Source: Blastomyces gilchristii SLH14081
Taxonomy: Eukaryota; Ascomycota; Eurotiomycetes; Onygenales; Ajellomycetaceae
Direction of reading: 5' to 3'
Length of the DNA: 64,000 nucleotides
Assembly: GCF_000003855.2 (NCBI RefSeq)
Contig: NW_003101663.1
Span: 671,312 to 735,311, forward strand
The stretch's first letter is position 1. Every line of letters begins with the position of its first letter. The notes beneath the pieces are model-generated. The model saw only the letters and a list, made by a program, of their open reading frames with translations. It had not been told where the DNA came from and did no database searches. Positions 12,743 through 25,149 of this stretch are shown one piece after another. The position numbers and the translations under genes were made by a program.

Positions 12743-13289
12743 CAGTATCTGTGTTTATATAAAATTGTGTCAGAAAATATGATCAGAAACTCACTGAGAA
12801 GAAAACAGTTAAGAATATATAAGAAGATAAAGAAGATATATCATTCATAGTAGTATGTTCTGATGATTGTTAGAAGATAAACAAGTTCTGATCATATTTC
12901 ACAACATATTACACTTACTGCTAATAAACTGCCTGATATGAGTACTATGAGAACACTTATTATGAGAATAAGAGATCATCACTAGAAACACATACAATGT
13001 AATAGATAAATAGATAGAAGATGTTAAACAGAAGAAGAGACAGTAATCTGAGATGAGATAATAATAGTATTCAATGATAATGATGATGAAGAAGATGATT
13101 GAAGAATAAGAAAAGTTAGTGAAGAAGTAATATAATATAGTGAAAGTTTCTTTGTAAGAGTGTACACAGAACACTAGCTGAATCAGAAATAGATTATATG
13201 ATTATAAAATGCTAGTGATGAGCTAATCCGCATGAAGCTAGAGTGTATAACATGATCATGTGAGCGTGACTGAATCTGATGAGAGAGAA

Positions 13290-13467
13290 TGTGATTTGAA
13301 AGAATATATAACTGTCAGATAATAACACAGCCACTTTCAAACTACTAGCTTATGAGTGTAAAGAGGTCATAGCAGCTGCTAATTAATTTAGTGTACGATA
13401 TTACAATATATAAGAAGCCGGCGTACGCCTGTAATCGTACACTGACTTAAGCAACCTTTGAATTACA
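13290..13467 (+). repeat. 3' LTR of Gypsy A2
   Basis: 178 bp, tgtgattt to gaattaca, followed directly by the atag TSD. It has lost the NotI-like CpG cluster still present in the 5' partner but keeps gccggcgtacgcc in its right half. Confidence 0.92.
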
Positions 13468-13471
13468 ATAG

Positions 13472-15208
13472 TGATGAGTTAGTATTTTATAAGCTCTGTA
13501 ACACTCTTCTTCTATTTTCTCTCAAAGAGTTTTTTAAAAGTTTAATAAGACTATATAAGTGTAAAATTTCTGAAGCAGTTAAAAGAAAAGAAATATATAA
13601 AATTAATAAAAAGATTAATATTATTAATTCACAGACTGTTACTATTCTAATGAGACTGCAGCTCACTGAAAAAGTAAAAAGAGAGAATTTCAGAGTCTAC
13701 TTATTAATAATTATATCTTTATTAAACTTATTCTTCACTGTTGAAGTCTCTGACACTGATATCTTTATCTACTAAGAAGTTAGTACTGCAGCACTATAGA
13801 GAAGCATGCTGTAGAAGAGTATAAGAGATACTTAAAGTATTAACTTATTAATTTATAAAATATCTCAGTTATCTACTTTAATTAAAGTAAGATTCTCTTC
13901 AATCAGTGATTAATCTTCACAGTACTTTTAATAACAGTATTAACTAATCTCTTCTTAAGACTAGTCATTCTGAGATATTTTTTCATCTCAGAAATTCATG
14001 CTTTCATCTTCTTTTATAGATAAGTAAGAGAGATCTTCTCAGTCTTAACAGAATTCATTAATACTTAAAGCTCTGAGACTCTCACTCTGTACTGCTTAAG
14101 TATCTAGACTTCTTATCAGAGCTGATACAACATCTTTCTATAAGATAATACTTATAGAAAGATAGAAGTCATTATTACAGATACAACAGAAATAATAAAA
14201 GTAAGAGAAGAAATAAGTGTATAAAATTTCTCTCTTCTTCAGCTGTTTAACACAGTACAGATAAGTAGTAGTGCTAGTCAGAGACTGCACTGAAGTCTTC
14301 TCACAGAGAGAAGATGAAGAAACTGTGAGACTCTGCAGACTTAACTTAGCAGTATTTCAAGCAGAGCTCAGATATGCTGTGAGAGAGAAACTATAGATTA
14401 AGCTTCTCAGAGTCACTGTCTCTGAAACCAAGCTCTTCTCAGATTTCTCTCTGAATGATCACACAGAGTTATATATTATTATATTAACTGAGAAGAGAGA
14501 CAGTGTCATAATAGCAGTGAGAGAAGTAGAGAAAGAACTGAATATAGATAAACTGACTAACAGAAGAGATAATATCTCACTGCAAGATACAGCTACTATT
14601 ATCATGATCATAAGAGATGCAGAAGAGAGAGAAGATATGATAATAAGAGTAGTACTTTCACAGCTTATTAACACTGCTATCTCTGTCTTCAATCTGACTT
14701 TCTTAGCAGTTATAAAGACTGCAGTCACATCATAAAGATGTTTACTTACTAGAGAATATCAGAATAAGTTCTTTATTATTCTTCAAGAATAATACTTTCA
14801 TACACTCACTATTACAGATAAGAAGAGAGAAGAAAAAAATATATTATAGAGAGAGAATCTTTTCAAAAAATTCTGTCACTACTGTTAGCTTTGTCTCTAA
14901 AACACATTACTTTTACAGAGAATTTTATATATAGAATAGAATATAATAAGAGATCTACAAGTCACTTATTAACTATGTTTTTCATATTTTAAATCAATAT
15001 ATAAGAAACTCACTTATCATGTATTTAATTTGAATGAAGATAAGAAAGAGAAGATCTATACAGTCAGTAAAAAAACTCATCTATTTCTTTATATTATATA
15101 TAGTATATATGCTGTTAATCAGTTAGTAACTATTATTATATAATAAAGATAATTTCTAATTCAGTAATCTTGAGAGTATAGAGACTATATTCTTAAAGAA
15201 GAGAGTAT
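13472..15208 (+). other. D1 3' region with extra open frame between pol and LTR
   Basis: About 1.7 kb lies between the chromodomain region and the 3' LTR of D1, matching 38972-40725 in D2. Plus-strand open stretches occur at 13458-13775 (beginning within A2) and 14517-14735 (72 codons, charged: REVEKELNIDKLTNRRDN). The latter is mirrored in D2, where the corresponding frame is cut by a stop after RRDNISL. An antisense frame (14728-14459) also exists in both copies. I cannot assign a function; it may be a passenger ORF or an untranslated region. Confidence 0.45.
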
Positions 15209-15740
15209 TATTACACTCTTAACTATACTAAGATTCTGTTACAGTTTCACACAGCTTATTACTTTTATACAGATAATTTTATTCTATCTGAACTAGTTTT
15301 CAATTACTCTATGATATTATTTAAATATATTATAGAAAGATTCAATTGATGAATATAAGAACTCTGCTTCTATATAAGATTAGTAGATTACTCTTTCTTA
15401 ATAATGAGACACTGCTGAGATATTACTCTGACTATTCTTGCTTATGAAATGAGAGAAGAGTATTCACTCATTGTTTATATAGAATAACTAGATACTGACT
15501 TCTTATTAAAGAAGTCAGTGATTTGTTTTTCTTCTACTAAAATATATATAAGAGTTACTGCATGTTTTATATAATCTTCTTAGTATACTAAGTATCATAT
15601 CTGTGATATTCTCACAATAACTCTGTAGTTTACAAGCTTACTATTCAAGTAAAATAGTCAAGCTCACTTATACAGCTTTTTAAACAACTACTTCTATGTA
15701 ATATCACTGACTAGTCATCACTTCAGTTCCGCATGTTACA
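15209..15740 (+). repeat. 3' LTR of Gypsy D1
   Basis: 532-bp repeat, tattacactc to catgttaca, matching the two LTRs of D2 (17012-17545 and 40726-41259). The ancestral start is probably TGTCACGCTC, judging from the unmutated 5' LTR of D2. Confidence 0.88.
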
Positions 15741-16504
15741 GTTAAAAAGATTTAAGATGTGATTTATCTCAGCAGGCTCAGACTCTCTGACTCAGTTTGA
15801 ATGAGTTACAGCATTATTATTAACTAATTCAGTATAATACTAATCTACTTTTAATACAAGTTATATACTCAGAGGAATTTTCATCAGAGAATCTGAGAAG
15901 AAATAATTTCATCTTCAATAAAGATTTCTGAGATTTATAAGGATTTTTCAGATTCTTTAACTTTGACTTTCTATTACTATATACTCATATATCTTTGAGA
16001 TTTGAAAATCACCTTAGCTTATAGCTAAAGAGAAGAAGAATAGAAATATTTCTTTAATATTTCAAAAAAATCTATATTTAAGATAGATATATACTTTTAA
16101 AAATGATTATATTTTTTGATCTCAGAATTTCTAAGAGCTTTTTTTATATGAGAAATTGAATTAAAATTTCTGTGTTTAAAAACACACTGATTAACTTTGA
16201 GATGATACTTCTATTCTAAGAACTTAAGATATGAATATAAAAATCAGATATATTATGAGAACATTATTATTCTAAGATTCTAAGATAATATAGAAATGAT
16301 AAATCTATGAAGTTGAGTTAAAATTCTCTTTTATACTCAGAGTACTGAGTAAATTATTCCTGTATTATTAATAATCAGAAACTGTTTCTTCTCAGATGCT
16401 TTGCAAGATATTATCACTCATATAATCTGATTTTACTATTTAAGTTAGCTTATTGCTTATTTAAGGTTAGCTCATGATATAATCATCAATTCAGTGTTAA
16501 AACA
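15741..16504. other. Unidentified A+T-rich DNA
   Basis: Flank of D1 up to element F. It has no open frame of note, no recognisable domain and no LTR or TIR that I can pair. Composition is as mutated as the surrounding transposons. Before F and D2 were inserted, this stretch adjoined the gene-rich DNA now at 41892. Confidence 0.5.
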
Positions 16505-16514
16505 GCAATGAATA

Positions 16515-17011
16515 GTATATACAGAAAACTTAACCTCACTAAGTGCGTCACTTGATCTCATTACATAATCATGACTCCGACCTCGCATAATACAGTAATA
16601 ATCAGTTAGTAATTGACTTTCAATCTTTCAATTCACTTATTCATTCAGCTTATCAATCAATCAAAGTATGTATAGCTGATTCATAATCAATTAAATAAAC
16701 AGATAAATTTATATAGAATATAAGAAAATATTTTACAGAATTTTAAAATATATCAAGATAAAAATAGTTAATAATTAATTTTAAATTAATTTTAAATTGA
16801 TTCTGAATTGATTCTGAATTAATTATAGTAATAAAAATAGATTTAATCTATATATTTAAGTAATTAATAATTGATTGAAAATCAGTTAATAATCAATTCA
16901 GTATTATTATTAAATTCAAGAATAATTTCAGTATTAAATTGATTTTAAATTGATTTTGAATTGATTTTGAATTGATTATAGTAATAAAAATAGATTTAAT
17001 CTATATATTTA
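16515..17011. repeat. Left part of element F with truncated tandem repeats
   Basis: Contains the left terminal inverted repeat (16522 to about 16570, with gacctc-type motifs) and, from about 16770 to 17011, one partial and one nearly complete unit of the 174-bp repeat (taattaataattgattgaaa...). The array is cut at 17011 by D2, and attta at 17007-17011 is the TSD. Confidence 0.75.
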
Positions 17012-17545
17012 TATCACGCTCCCGGCCGCGTCAAGGCCTCATTGCGGTTTCACACGGCTCATTACTTTCATGCGGATGATTTCATTCTGTCTGAATCAGT
17101 TTTCAATCACTCTATGACATTATTCAGATATATTATAGAAAGATCTGATTGATAAATATAAGAATCTCACTTCTATACAAGATCAGCAGATTACTCTTTC
17201 TTAACAATGAGATGTCACTGAGATATCACTTCAGCTATTCTCACTTGTGAAATGAGAGAAGAGTATTCACTTATTATCTATATAGAATAGCTAGATACTA
17301 GCTTCTTATTAAAGAAGTCAGTGATTTATCTTTTCTTCTACTGAAATATATACAAGAGTTACTACATATCTTATACAATCTTCTTAGTATACTAAGTATC
17401 ATATCTATGATATTCTCACAATAACTCTGTAGTCTATGAGCTCACTATTCAAGTAAGATAGTCAAGCTCACTTATATAGCTTTTTAAATAACTATCTCTA
17501 TATAATATTATCAACTAGTCTCTGCTTCAGTTCTGTTATATTACA
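17012..17545 (+). repeat. 5' LTR of Gypsy D2
   Basis: 534 bp. Its first about 70 bp (tatcacgctcccggccgcg...) retain CpG and CC/GG, whereas the rest and the whole 3' LTR (40726-41259) are mutated. Base-for-base alignment of this start with 40726 onward shows only C-to-T and G-to-A differences. Confidence 0.92.
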
Positions 17546-17799
17546 ATTCAAATCACTTAATCTGATTACAAGTTTGAATCAGTCAAGCTCTAACAGACTG
17601 ATATAATTTTATACATCTGTATTAAGACTGATCTGATCTCACTCTCTGAGAGAAACACTATATCATTCTCTAGAGTGTGTACATCTCTACTCTGACAGAA
17701 ATCTGAGATTTCTGAAATTACTACACATTTTAATATAAGCTCTTCAACTGCTCTATCACTGCCATGATCTCTACACATCTACATCTATTATAAAGATAG

Positions 17800-20700
17800 A
17801 GAGATTAAGATCAGAGATTCTCTGAGATATAAGAGAAATATCTTATCTGAATTTCACAGCTTTATCTGTACTCTTAAATGAAAATTTCACCTTAACTTAA
17901 GTCAGTATAATACTTATAAGATATAAGTAATATACACTGTCAACCTTCTTGAAGACATCTCTGCAACTACTTGAGTTATTAAGAAGAGAAAGCTTGAGTA
18001 TATCAATACTATTATAACTTAAGAAGAATTCAAGAACTTTCTACTGAATTAAATTAAAGATTACTGTAATTACAGCTTCACAGTGATACAGCAGTTCAAC
18101 TTATTATATTAATAAGATAATAAGAATTCTTTCAATTTGAATACAAGATTTGAAGAATATTGAGAGAAATTAACTAATGATTTGAATCAATTAAAAACAC
18201 AGCTTTATCTTATAAAGCTAACTCATAAGATATGAATAATAATATTATAATATCAGAGTTTATCAATTAATTACACTTAGACTGACCGTGTGACCGTGTC
18301 TGAGACCAGGACCAGATTTTTTGATAGTCTCATTATCAATTTGACTGATCCCATTACACGGTTTTAACATTAGATAGTAGTCTCATACTGTCCCAGTGAG
18401 ACTTACTGTCTACTCTTGTCACATTTTCCAAATGAGACCATGATTTCCACTTCTCAATTTAAATTATTTTTATTGCTTTAAATGACTTTAAATCTCATTT
18501 GAGTGTTACCAAAAAGCGTTACTTTTTAAAAAATTAAAAATAGTCTAAAAAAAACCTTAAAATGTCTAAAAATAGTAACTTTATGCTAAGAATGGGACTA
18601 AATGGGATCAAATGGAACCACTTTCTCATTTTTTTCAAGTCATGGTTTCATTTTAAGATCTGATATATAGTCACTTTACATGTTTTTTTGATAGCCAGTC
18701 TCAGCAGGATTCATGCCAAGAAATGTATGAGATCAGACCAAATGAGATCAAATGTGAAATTCATAGTCTCAGCGGCCAGTCTAATTACACTGAGCTTGTT
18801 AATCTGACTTTCTGAATTTATTTAAATAATCAATTCTCTGAGAAAAAGATTAACAAAACTTCTTCTAAGCAATTAATAATAGAATCTAAATAATGTCATG
18901 ACAGCTTCAGTGTGAAGAAAGTAAAGAAGAATTTCAAGTATTCTAATTCTTCACTCACTGTAAAGAAATGTTAAAAAAGATTTGATAAAGATCTCTGTTT
19001 CAACTACAGAGCTGATAATTACTATATCAGTGATTGTAAGAAGCTGAAGAAGAGAAGAAACTGAGAAGATATCTTCTTAAAGTTAACTTCTCTTCTGACA
19101 AATGTATTCATAGAAGATAAAGAAGAGAAAGAAAAGAATTGATAATTCTTATATCTTCAAGTTTATATTACAATTATAATATATACTCTGAATGAGAAGA
19201 TATCAGTGAGATGCCTACTTAACTCTAAGATAAATATTAACTTCATATTCTATTTCTTTTCTTTGATAAAGAGTTGAAAGAAGATAGATCTGTCAGATTA
19301 TATGAAATTTACTGATGAAATAAAATGTCATTATTTTGACATAATTCAAGTGAAGTATGTAGTCACAGACTTAGAAGAAATCTTTAAGAAGAGCAGTCTG
19401 CTTCTTTACATAGTTAATATTATAGATAAGAACATCATTCTAGATCTTCTGTGATTGAGAGAAAACAATTCTCTCATTAACTAAGTCACTCAGATGTGAC
19501 AGTACTATCTCACTAATAAAGAGATAGTAATAGAGAAATCTGAAGAGTTTCATCAGAAGAATCTTGAGAAAAAGATAGAGTTAATATACTGTATAGCAGA
19601 TGATTGAGACTTGAGAATAGATGAAGAGACTATCACTCTCACTACAAGATTAGCAGCAGTATTCATCATTGAAGACAGATATACATAATATGTCTTTACA
19701 GATTTTAAGAATGTCTTTTTAAAAAGAAAAGTAGTAAAGTTTTCTGATATCAAGATATAATATAAGATTTGTCTTAAAGACAGTGTAACAGTATTATACA
19801 GATCTCTTTACAACTTATCTGTAAAAGAATTGAATGTTCTGCATAAATATCTTGAAGAAGTACAATCAAAGAACTGAATATATTTATCAAAGAGTTCAGC
19901 AGAGACATCTATACTCTTTATACTTAAGAAGAATAATAGACTACATCTATATATAGACTATAGAGACCTTAATAAGATAATAGTTAAGAATTACTATTTA
20001 TTACTATTAATTAATAAGATGATTAATTAATTATCTGAAGCAAAGATATTCTTAAAGATTAATATATAAAATATCTATTATAGAATCAGAGTTAATGAAG
20101 ACAATGTTTAAAAAATGACTTTTTATACTAAGTACAGTAATTTTGAATATCTTGTTTTATCTTTTAATTTTTATAATACTTCAGTCATCTTTCAGATCTA
20201 TATAAATAAGATGCTGTAAGGTCTTGTTAATATCTTCTGTATAGTATACTTAACCAACATTCTAATCTTCTTAAAAATAAAGAAAGAACATGATACTCAT
20301 GTTCAAGAAGTATTAAGTCACTTGAGATAGTATCAACTTTATATAAACACTGAAAAATGCTTATTCTACATATAGAAGATTAATTTCTTAGATTATATTA
20401 TTAAGATAAAGAGCATTTCAATGAATAGAAGCTAAGTCTTCATTATTAAGAACTGACTAATACTACAGATATATTACAAGATGCAGATATTTCTAGAATT
20501 TACAAATTTCTATAGATAATTCATCTATACATATTCACAGATTACTGTCTCTCTTACAGATCTGTTAAAGAGAAGTGTGAAAGATAGAAAAATAGAACTG
20601 TTTATTCTCACTCAAGACACTGTACAGATATTTACACAATTAAAACAAGCTTTTTATAGATATTATAATACTGAATCACTTTAATTCTGATTTACTCAGT

Positions 20701-21910
20701 CAGTGTAAGACTGATATATTCAAAAATGAGATCTATGAAATCTTTTCACAGTTGACACTTGAAGATCTTTCATATTGAAGAATCAGAGAATAATTATCTC
20801 TGAGAAATAGACAAAAATTGTCTGTGAGAGAAGACTTTTTTATAAAGTTTATAAGATATTATGAATAGAGATCAGTGATCTTCTTCTTCAAGAAGTTATT
20901 ACTTATACAGAGAAGATATGATATCTATAATCAGAAGATATTAGTAATTGTTAAATTCTTTAAGATCTGATAATATTATCTTCAGAGTAGTAGATACTCA
21001 GTGTAAGTTCTCACTGATTATGCAAATCTGTGTTACTTCTTGATAATAAAGAGCTTGATAGAATATCAAGTCAGATGAGCAGAGTTGCTTTTAGAGTATA
21101 ATTTCTATATCTGATACTGTTCAGATCAGCTTAATTCTGTTAATACACTGTCTAAACAGTCTGATTATAATATTGTTAATATGAAGAAGAATTCTATAAA
21201 AGAATCTCTATCATTACTGCAGAAAAAGCTAACTGTAGAGAGTTAAGATTCTCTAAAGCTCAGAAATAATACTGATAAGACAGCTGTATAACTTAGTATA
21301 GAAGATGAAAGAAAACTCAGATCTCTGTAAAAGACTGATACTGAAGATTATGAGCTTCTTATATTATATCTTACAATTATTGAATTGATAAAGAATGAAA
21401 CAGTCTATAATCTTTCAATCTGACTACTTTTAAAATTCATTAATAAGTTACAGAAGAGAGATATCTCTACTACAGCTTAAATTCAGAAGTTGAAGAAGAA
21501 AGAATCTGATTTGAACTTAAAAGAGACAGACTCTGAGCAGAGCAGTGCTGCTAAGAAATTAAGTTACTGATAACTAGAAGAATATAAACTTCTACTACTA
21601 AATAATTCAGTCTTCATCTCTCATAGCAGAGCAGTGTGTTAAAAGTTATTAAGAATTTATTATAATGATTCTCATACAGAGTACTTTGAGTTAGAGAAGA
21701 CTGAAAAGCTTCTAAAATATAAATATATTTAAGATAAGCTCTGAACAGATATTAAAGAGTATATTAAGACTTATAATATCTGTTAAAGAATAAAGATTCT
21801 GTAGTATAAGTAATATAGTAAATTAATATCACTGCCTGTTCTAAAGAGCTTATAATAGAATCTATCAATGAATTTCATAGTTGATCTACTGAAGTTGATA
21901 AGAGTCAAAG
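17800..21910 (+). pseudogene. Degenerate gag-pol of D2, 5' portion
   Basis: Gag is split by MITE copy 2; its zinc knuckle near 18994-19040 reads C-F-N-Y-R-A-D-N-Y-Y-I-S-D-C, with Cys and His changed to Tyr. Reverse transcriptase about 19840-20420 shows LYIDYRDLNK, FYTKYSNFEY and a ruined catalytic box (YLTN). RNase H about 20690-21170 ends in the typical DYANLCYFL...WAELL pattern. The integrase H2C2 region starts about 21630 (YYNDSHTEYFELEKT) and the core is cut at 21910 by E-outer. Stops at former Trp codons are frequent, for example the tga in ...aagaactgaata near 19872. Confidence 0.82.
18278..18783 (-). mobile_element. hAT-like MITE, copy 2 (506 bp)
   Basis: The same element as copy 1, inverted: it begins TAGACTGACCG and ends CGGCCAGTCTA. 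The flanks 18270-18277 and 18784-18791 are both attacact, a perfect 8-bp TSD. It lies in the gag region of D2. Confidence 0.93.
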
Positions 21911-22167
21911 TGTAAGAATAAGTGCTTGCAGGTGATTATTCGGGTGTTGCAGCTTGGCGTGATATGTACTGTTAACTACTAGAAGTATTCACAGTAGAAA
22001 GATAAAATGTAGAGGTCAAATGTATAATAGTATTCAAGCTGAGTTGTGAATAGTATTTGTGAACTTCAGTCTATATAATTGTGTGTAGCCAAGGGCTGCT
22101 AGCTCTATTAATTATGTGAGAGATAGAAATAGAAGTAAAGAATCTGTAAGAAGTGAGATTTCTTACA
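21911..22167 (-). repeat. 3' LTR of Gypsy E-outer
   Basis: 257 bp; in element orientation it runs tgtaagaaatctcac to ttcttaca. It is more mutated than its 5' partner at 37053-37310. Confidence 0.92.
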
Positions 22168-22778
22168 TATTCCTCTCTTTCTAAGGCTTCATCCGCGAAG
22201 TCTTTCACTGAGTGACTTCATAGAATCAGCTCAGCACTGTAGTGATACTCACTAAAAACTCTTCATATCTATAAAAACCTCAGTGAGAAAAAATCCCTTA
22301 TTACTATGAAGAAAAAAGAGTCTGTTACTCAGTTTCTTATTCTATGAGATTTTTTATAATCTACAGATTCTTCTCTGACTATCACACAGATTCATCTCAC
22401 ATCTTTTATATAGAAGAGTTCTGATTAACTCTCAATCATTTTCATAAGATTCTTATATGATTATTACACAGATTCATCTTACAAATAAATCACTCTCTAT
22501 GAGATCACTCTTATTAAAGAGAAACATTTATGAGTTAATCTTTCACTTATTCTTATAAATCATTGTTCTTTGACACTGTAGAATTATAAGAAATTTTCCA
22601 TTCTTTCATTAACTCTGTAGAATTGTAGAATTAAGATATCTGTAATCTGCAATCATTCTTTATAGTTATATAGAAAGATTCAGATCTACAATTAACAATC
22701 ACTCTTATTTACTAGAGTGATCTGACTGTTTTATAGAATTACTCACAGTGTAAGTAAATCTCTCTAGAGTAGTATAAA

Positions 22779-23284
22779 TAGACTGACCGTGTGACCGTGT
22801 CTGAGACCAGAACCAGATTTTTTGATAGTCTCATTATCAATTCGACTGATCTCATTACACAGTTTTAACATTAGATAGTAGTTTCATACTGTCTCAGTGA
22901 GACTTACTGTCTACTCTTGTCACATTTTCCAAATGAGACCATGATTTTCACTTCTCAATTTAAATTATTTTTATTGCTTTAAATGACTTTAAATCTCATT
23001 TGAGTGTTACCAAAAAGTGTTACTTTTTAAAAAATTAAAAATAGTCTAAAAAAAACCTTAAAATGTCTAAAAATAGTAACTTTATGTCAAGAATGGGACT
23101 AAATGAGATCAAATGAGACCACTTTCTCATTTTTTTCAAGTCATGGTTTCATTTTAAGATCTGATATATAGTCACTTTACCTGTTTTTTTGATAGCCAGT
23201 CCCAGCGGGATTCACGTCAAGAAATGTATGGGATCAGACCAAATGAGATCAAACGTGAAATTCATGATCCCGGCGGCTAGTCTA
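22779..23284 (-). mobile_element. hAT-like MITE, copy 3 (506 bp)
   Basis: Starts TAGACTGACCG and ends CGGCTAGTCTA, with a perfect 8-bp TSD agtataaa (22771-22778, 23285-23292). E-inner has the empty site at 31655-31662 (tttatact on the plus strand). The open frame 23189-23443 crosses the MITE end and is not a gene. Confidence 0.94.
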
Positions 23285-24889
23285 AGTATAAATATCTCAG
23301 ATCTGTCTGTAAAATCTCATCTTCTTTTCTCTTTTTCTGTAACAGCTCTTATTCTTATAAACTATGAGTATTCTCATTCATCTGTGAAGTGTTTTCATTC
23401 AGATAATAGAGAGAGAGTGTTTCTAATAATATCTGTATATTAATTTAAGAACTTCTCAAGAATAAAAATTTTTTCAATTTTAATATCTTTATAAATAATA
23501 TCTGACTGCTGCTGAGCTTCTTGTGAGTGTCTCTGTAACTTCTCTGATTACTTTTTACTAGCTGATGAAGCAGAGACATCATCACTCATAACTGTATCTT
23601 CATCTCTCTCAGCTCTGTCATCACATCTGATCTTCAGATCAGTAGCTCACTTCATATCTTCTTCAGATCAGTCTCTAGCTTCAAGCAGCACAGTTTCTCT
23701 CTTTACTGTAAGTCTTCTTATAAGTAATTTCTTACAGACTCTAGCTGACAGTTCTTGTAAAGCTGTCTGTGTTGTCAGTGTCTTCTGTGATTTCACAGAT
23801 CTATGATCATCTCTTCTCTACTCACACAATCTCTGATCAGATATATGTGAATATGTCTAGATTCTCTATCAATGATTCTCACACTGCAGCGCATTTCTGC
23901 AATCTCATTGTCAATAAGAGATAAGTTCTCAGATACCTGTAAAATTCAGGTAATTAAGATAATACAAATGCTATGAATTCACAATGAGAGTTGATCTGAA
24001 CAGATGAGTTCTCTCTTTATATCTTAATTATTTTCAGGCTGAATACTTCAGTATAACTGAAGAAGTAGACACAGCTTCATAAGAAGTATCTAATTATATA
24101 TACAGATACTCAGCTCTCAAGACTCTACTATAACTGTATATATTCTGATATCTAACTTCTCTGAAGTCTATACATTTCTGACAGTCTTCACATCAAATAC
24201 AACAATTATCTGTATTATAAATATAATACTCTCTGCTTCTTTGAAGAGAGAAATTAATAGTTGTGAAGAAGTTGAATATCACAGATAATAAGAGTGTGAG
24301 TTTGAGTTTTCTTTATTTTTTCTTTATTAATCTTCAAATTGTGTTCACAGCTCTGTTTATTTTCTTATTTTTTAGTTTTAATAAGAGTATGATTTCTTCT
24401 TTTCTTATATACACTGCAGACTATTCATCTCAGTAGAAATTTACCATCTTATAGACTAGAATTTATAAATAACAGTGTTAATATCTTTATTATAATCAGA
24501 TTCTTAGTGAAGACTATATCATTCTGACTTATCAGAATTTACAGTATAAAAGTCATATCTCAGCTTCTACAGATATCTTATCTATCTGAATAATTCTTAA
24601 GTGAACTCATTCATCTTGTCAGAATACTCTTATCACTGAATCTTGAATCAGAGCTTGTGATCTCACTTCTCTGAGTTAATAATCTCTTTAATCTGATATT
24701 CTCTTTCATTCTCTAGTACTTTATAAACAGAGTGATGAGTCACAGAGTTCTCTTCTGAGAATTTCTTATATTCATGAAGTAAAGAGATATGAAAAACATT
24801 GTATATCTATAACTCAGATAACAGTTTCAATCTGTAGAACTGTAAACTAATTTTCTTTATAATCTTGTAAGACTCTATCTATAAGAGAT

Positions 24890-25146
24890 TGTAAGAAATC
24901 CCGCTTCTCGCGGATTCTTTACCTCTATTCCTATCTCTCGTGTAATCAATAGGGCTAGCGGCCCTTGGCTACACACAACTATATAGACTGGAGTTCGCGA
25001 ATACTATTCATAACTCAGCTTAAATACTATTATACATTTGATCTCTACATTTATCTTTCTACTGTGAATACTTCTAGTAGTTAACAGTATATATCATATC
25101 AAGCTGCAAACATCTGAATAATTGTCTGTGAGCACTTATTCTTACA
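24890..25146 (+). repeat. 5' LTR of Gypsy E-inner
   Basis: 257 bp, tgtaagaaatcccgc to attcttaca. It is rich in retained CpG (ctcgcgg, ctcgtg, agcggc, ttcgcg), all of which are mutated in its 3' partner. Confidence 0.94.
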
Positions 25147-25149
25147 TTT

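Larger units (their letters stand above)
5174..13467 (+). mobile_element. Gypsy family A, complete copy A2 (8,294 bp)
   Basis: Two 178-bp LTRs (5174-5351 and 13290-13467) bound an internal region with gag, protease, reverse transcriptase, RNase H and integrase in Gypsy order. The 4-bp sequence atag flanks both ends (5170-5173, 13468-13471), and the corresponding empty site with one atag is at 38968-38971 in D2, proving insertion into D1. A purine tract (gagagagaa) precedes the 3' LTR. About 3 kb of extra sequence with antisense open frames separates integrase from the 3' LTR. The element is dead: every domain carries multiple transition-type stops. Confidence 0.95.
4656..15740 (+). mobile_element. 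Chromodomain Gypsy D, copy D1 (3' part, split by A2)
   Basis: D1 sequence occupies 4656-5173 and 13472-15740; Gypsy A2 separates the two parts. The first part is collinear with 37940-38370 plus 38885-38970 of D2, and the second with 38972-41259, ending in an LTR at 15209-15740. The 5' part of D1 lies beyond A1, outside the window. After removal of inserts the 3' part is about 2,787 bp here versus about 2,806 bp in D2, so the two copies differ by point mutation and very few indels. The first part encodes a degenerate integrase C-terminus and chromodomain. Confidence 0.88.

Noticed and set aside
14459..14728. Minus-strand 89-codon frame in D1 as an antisense gene
   Set aside because: Mostly Ser/Leu/Ile low-complexity sequence opposite a more protein-like plus-strand frame; treated as a shadow.
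15741..16504. Another retroelement fragment with an LTR
   Set aside because: I could not find a paired repeat, domain or TSD in the window to support it.
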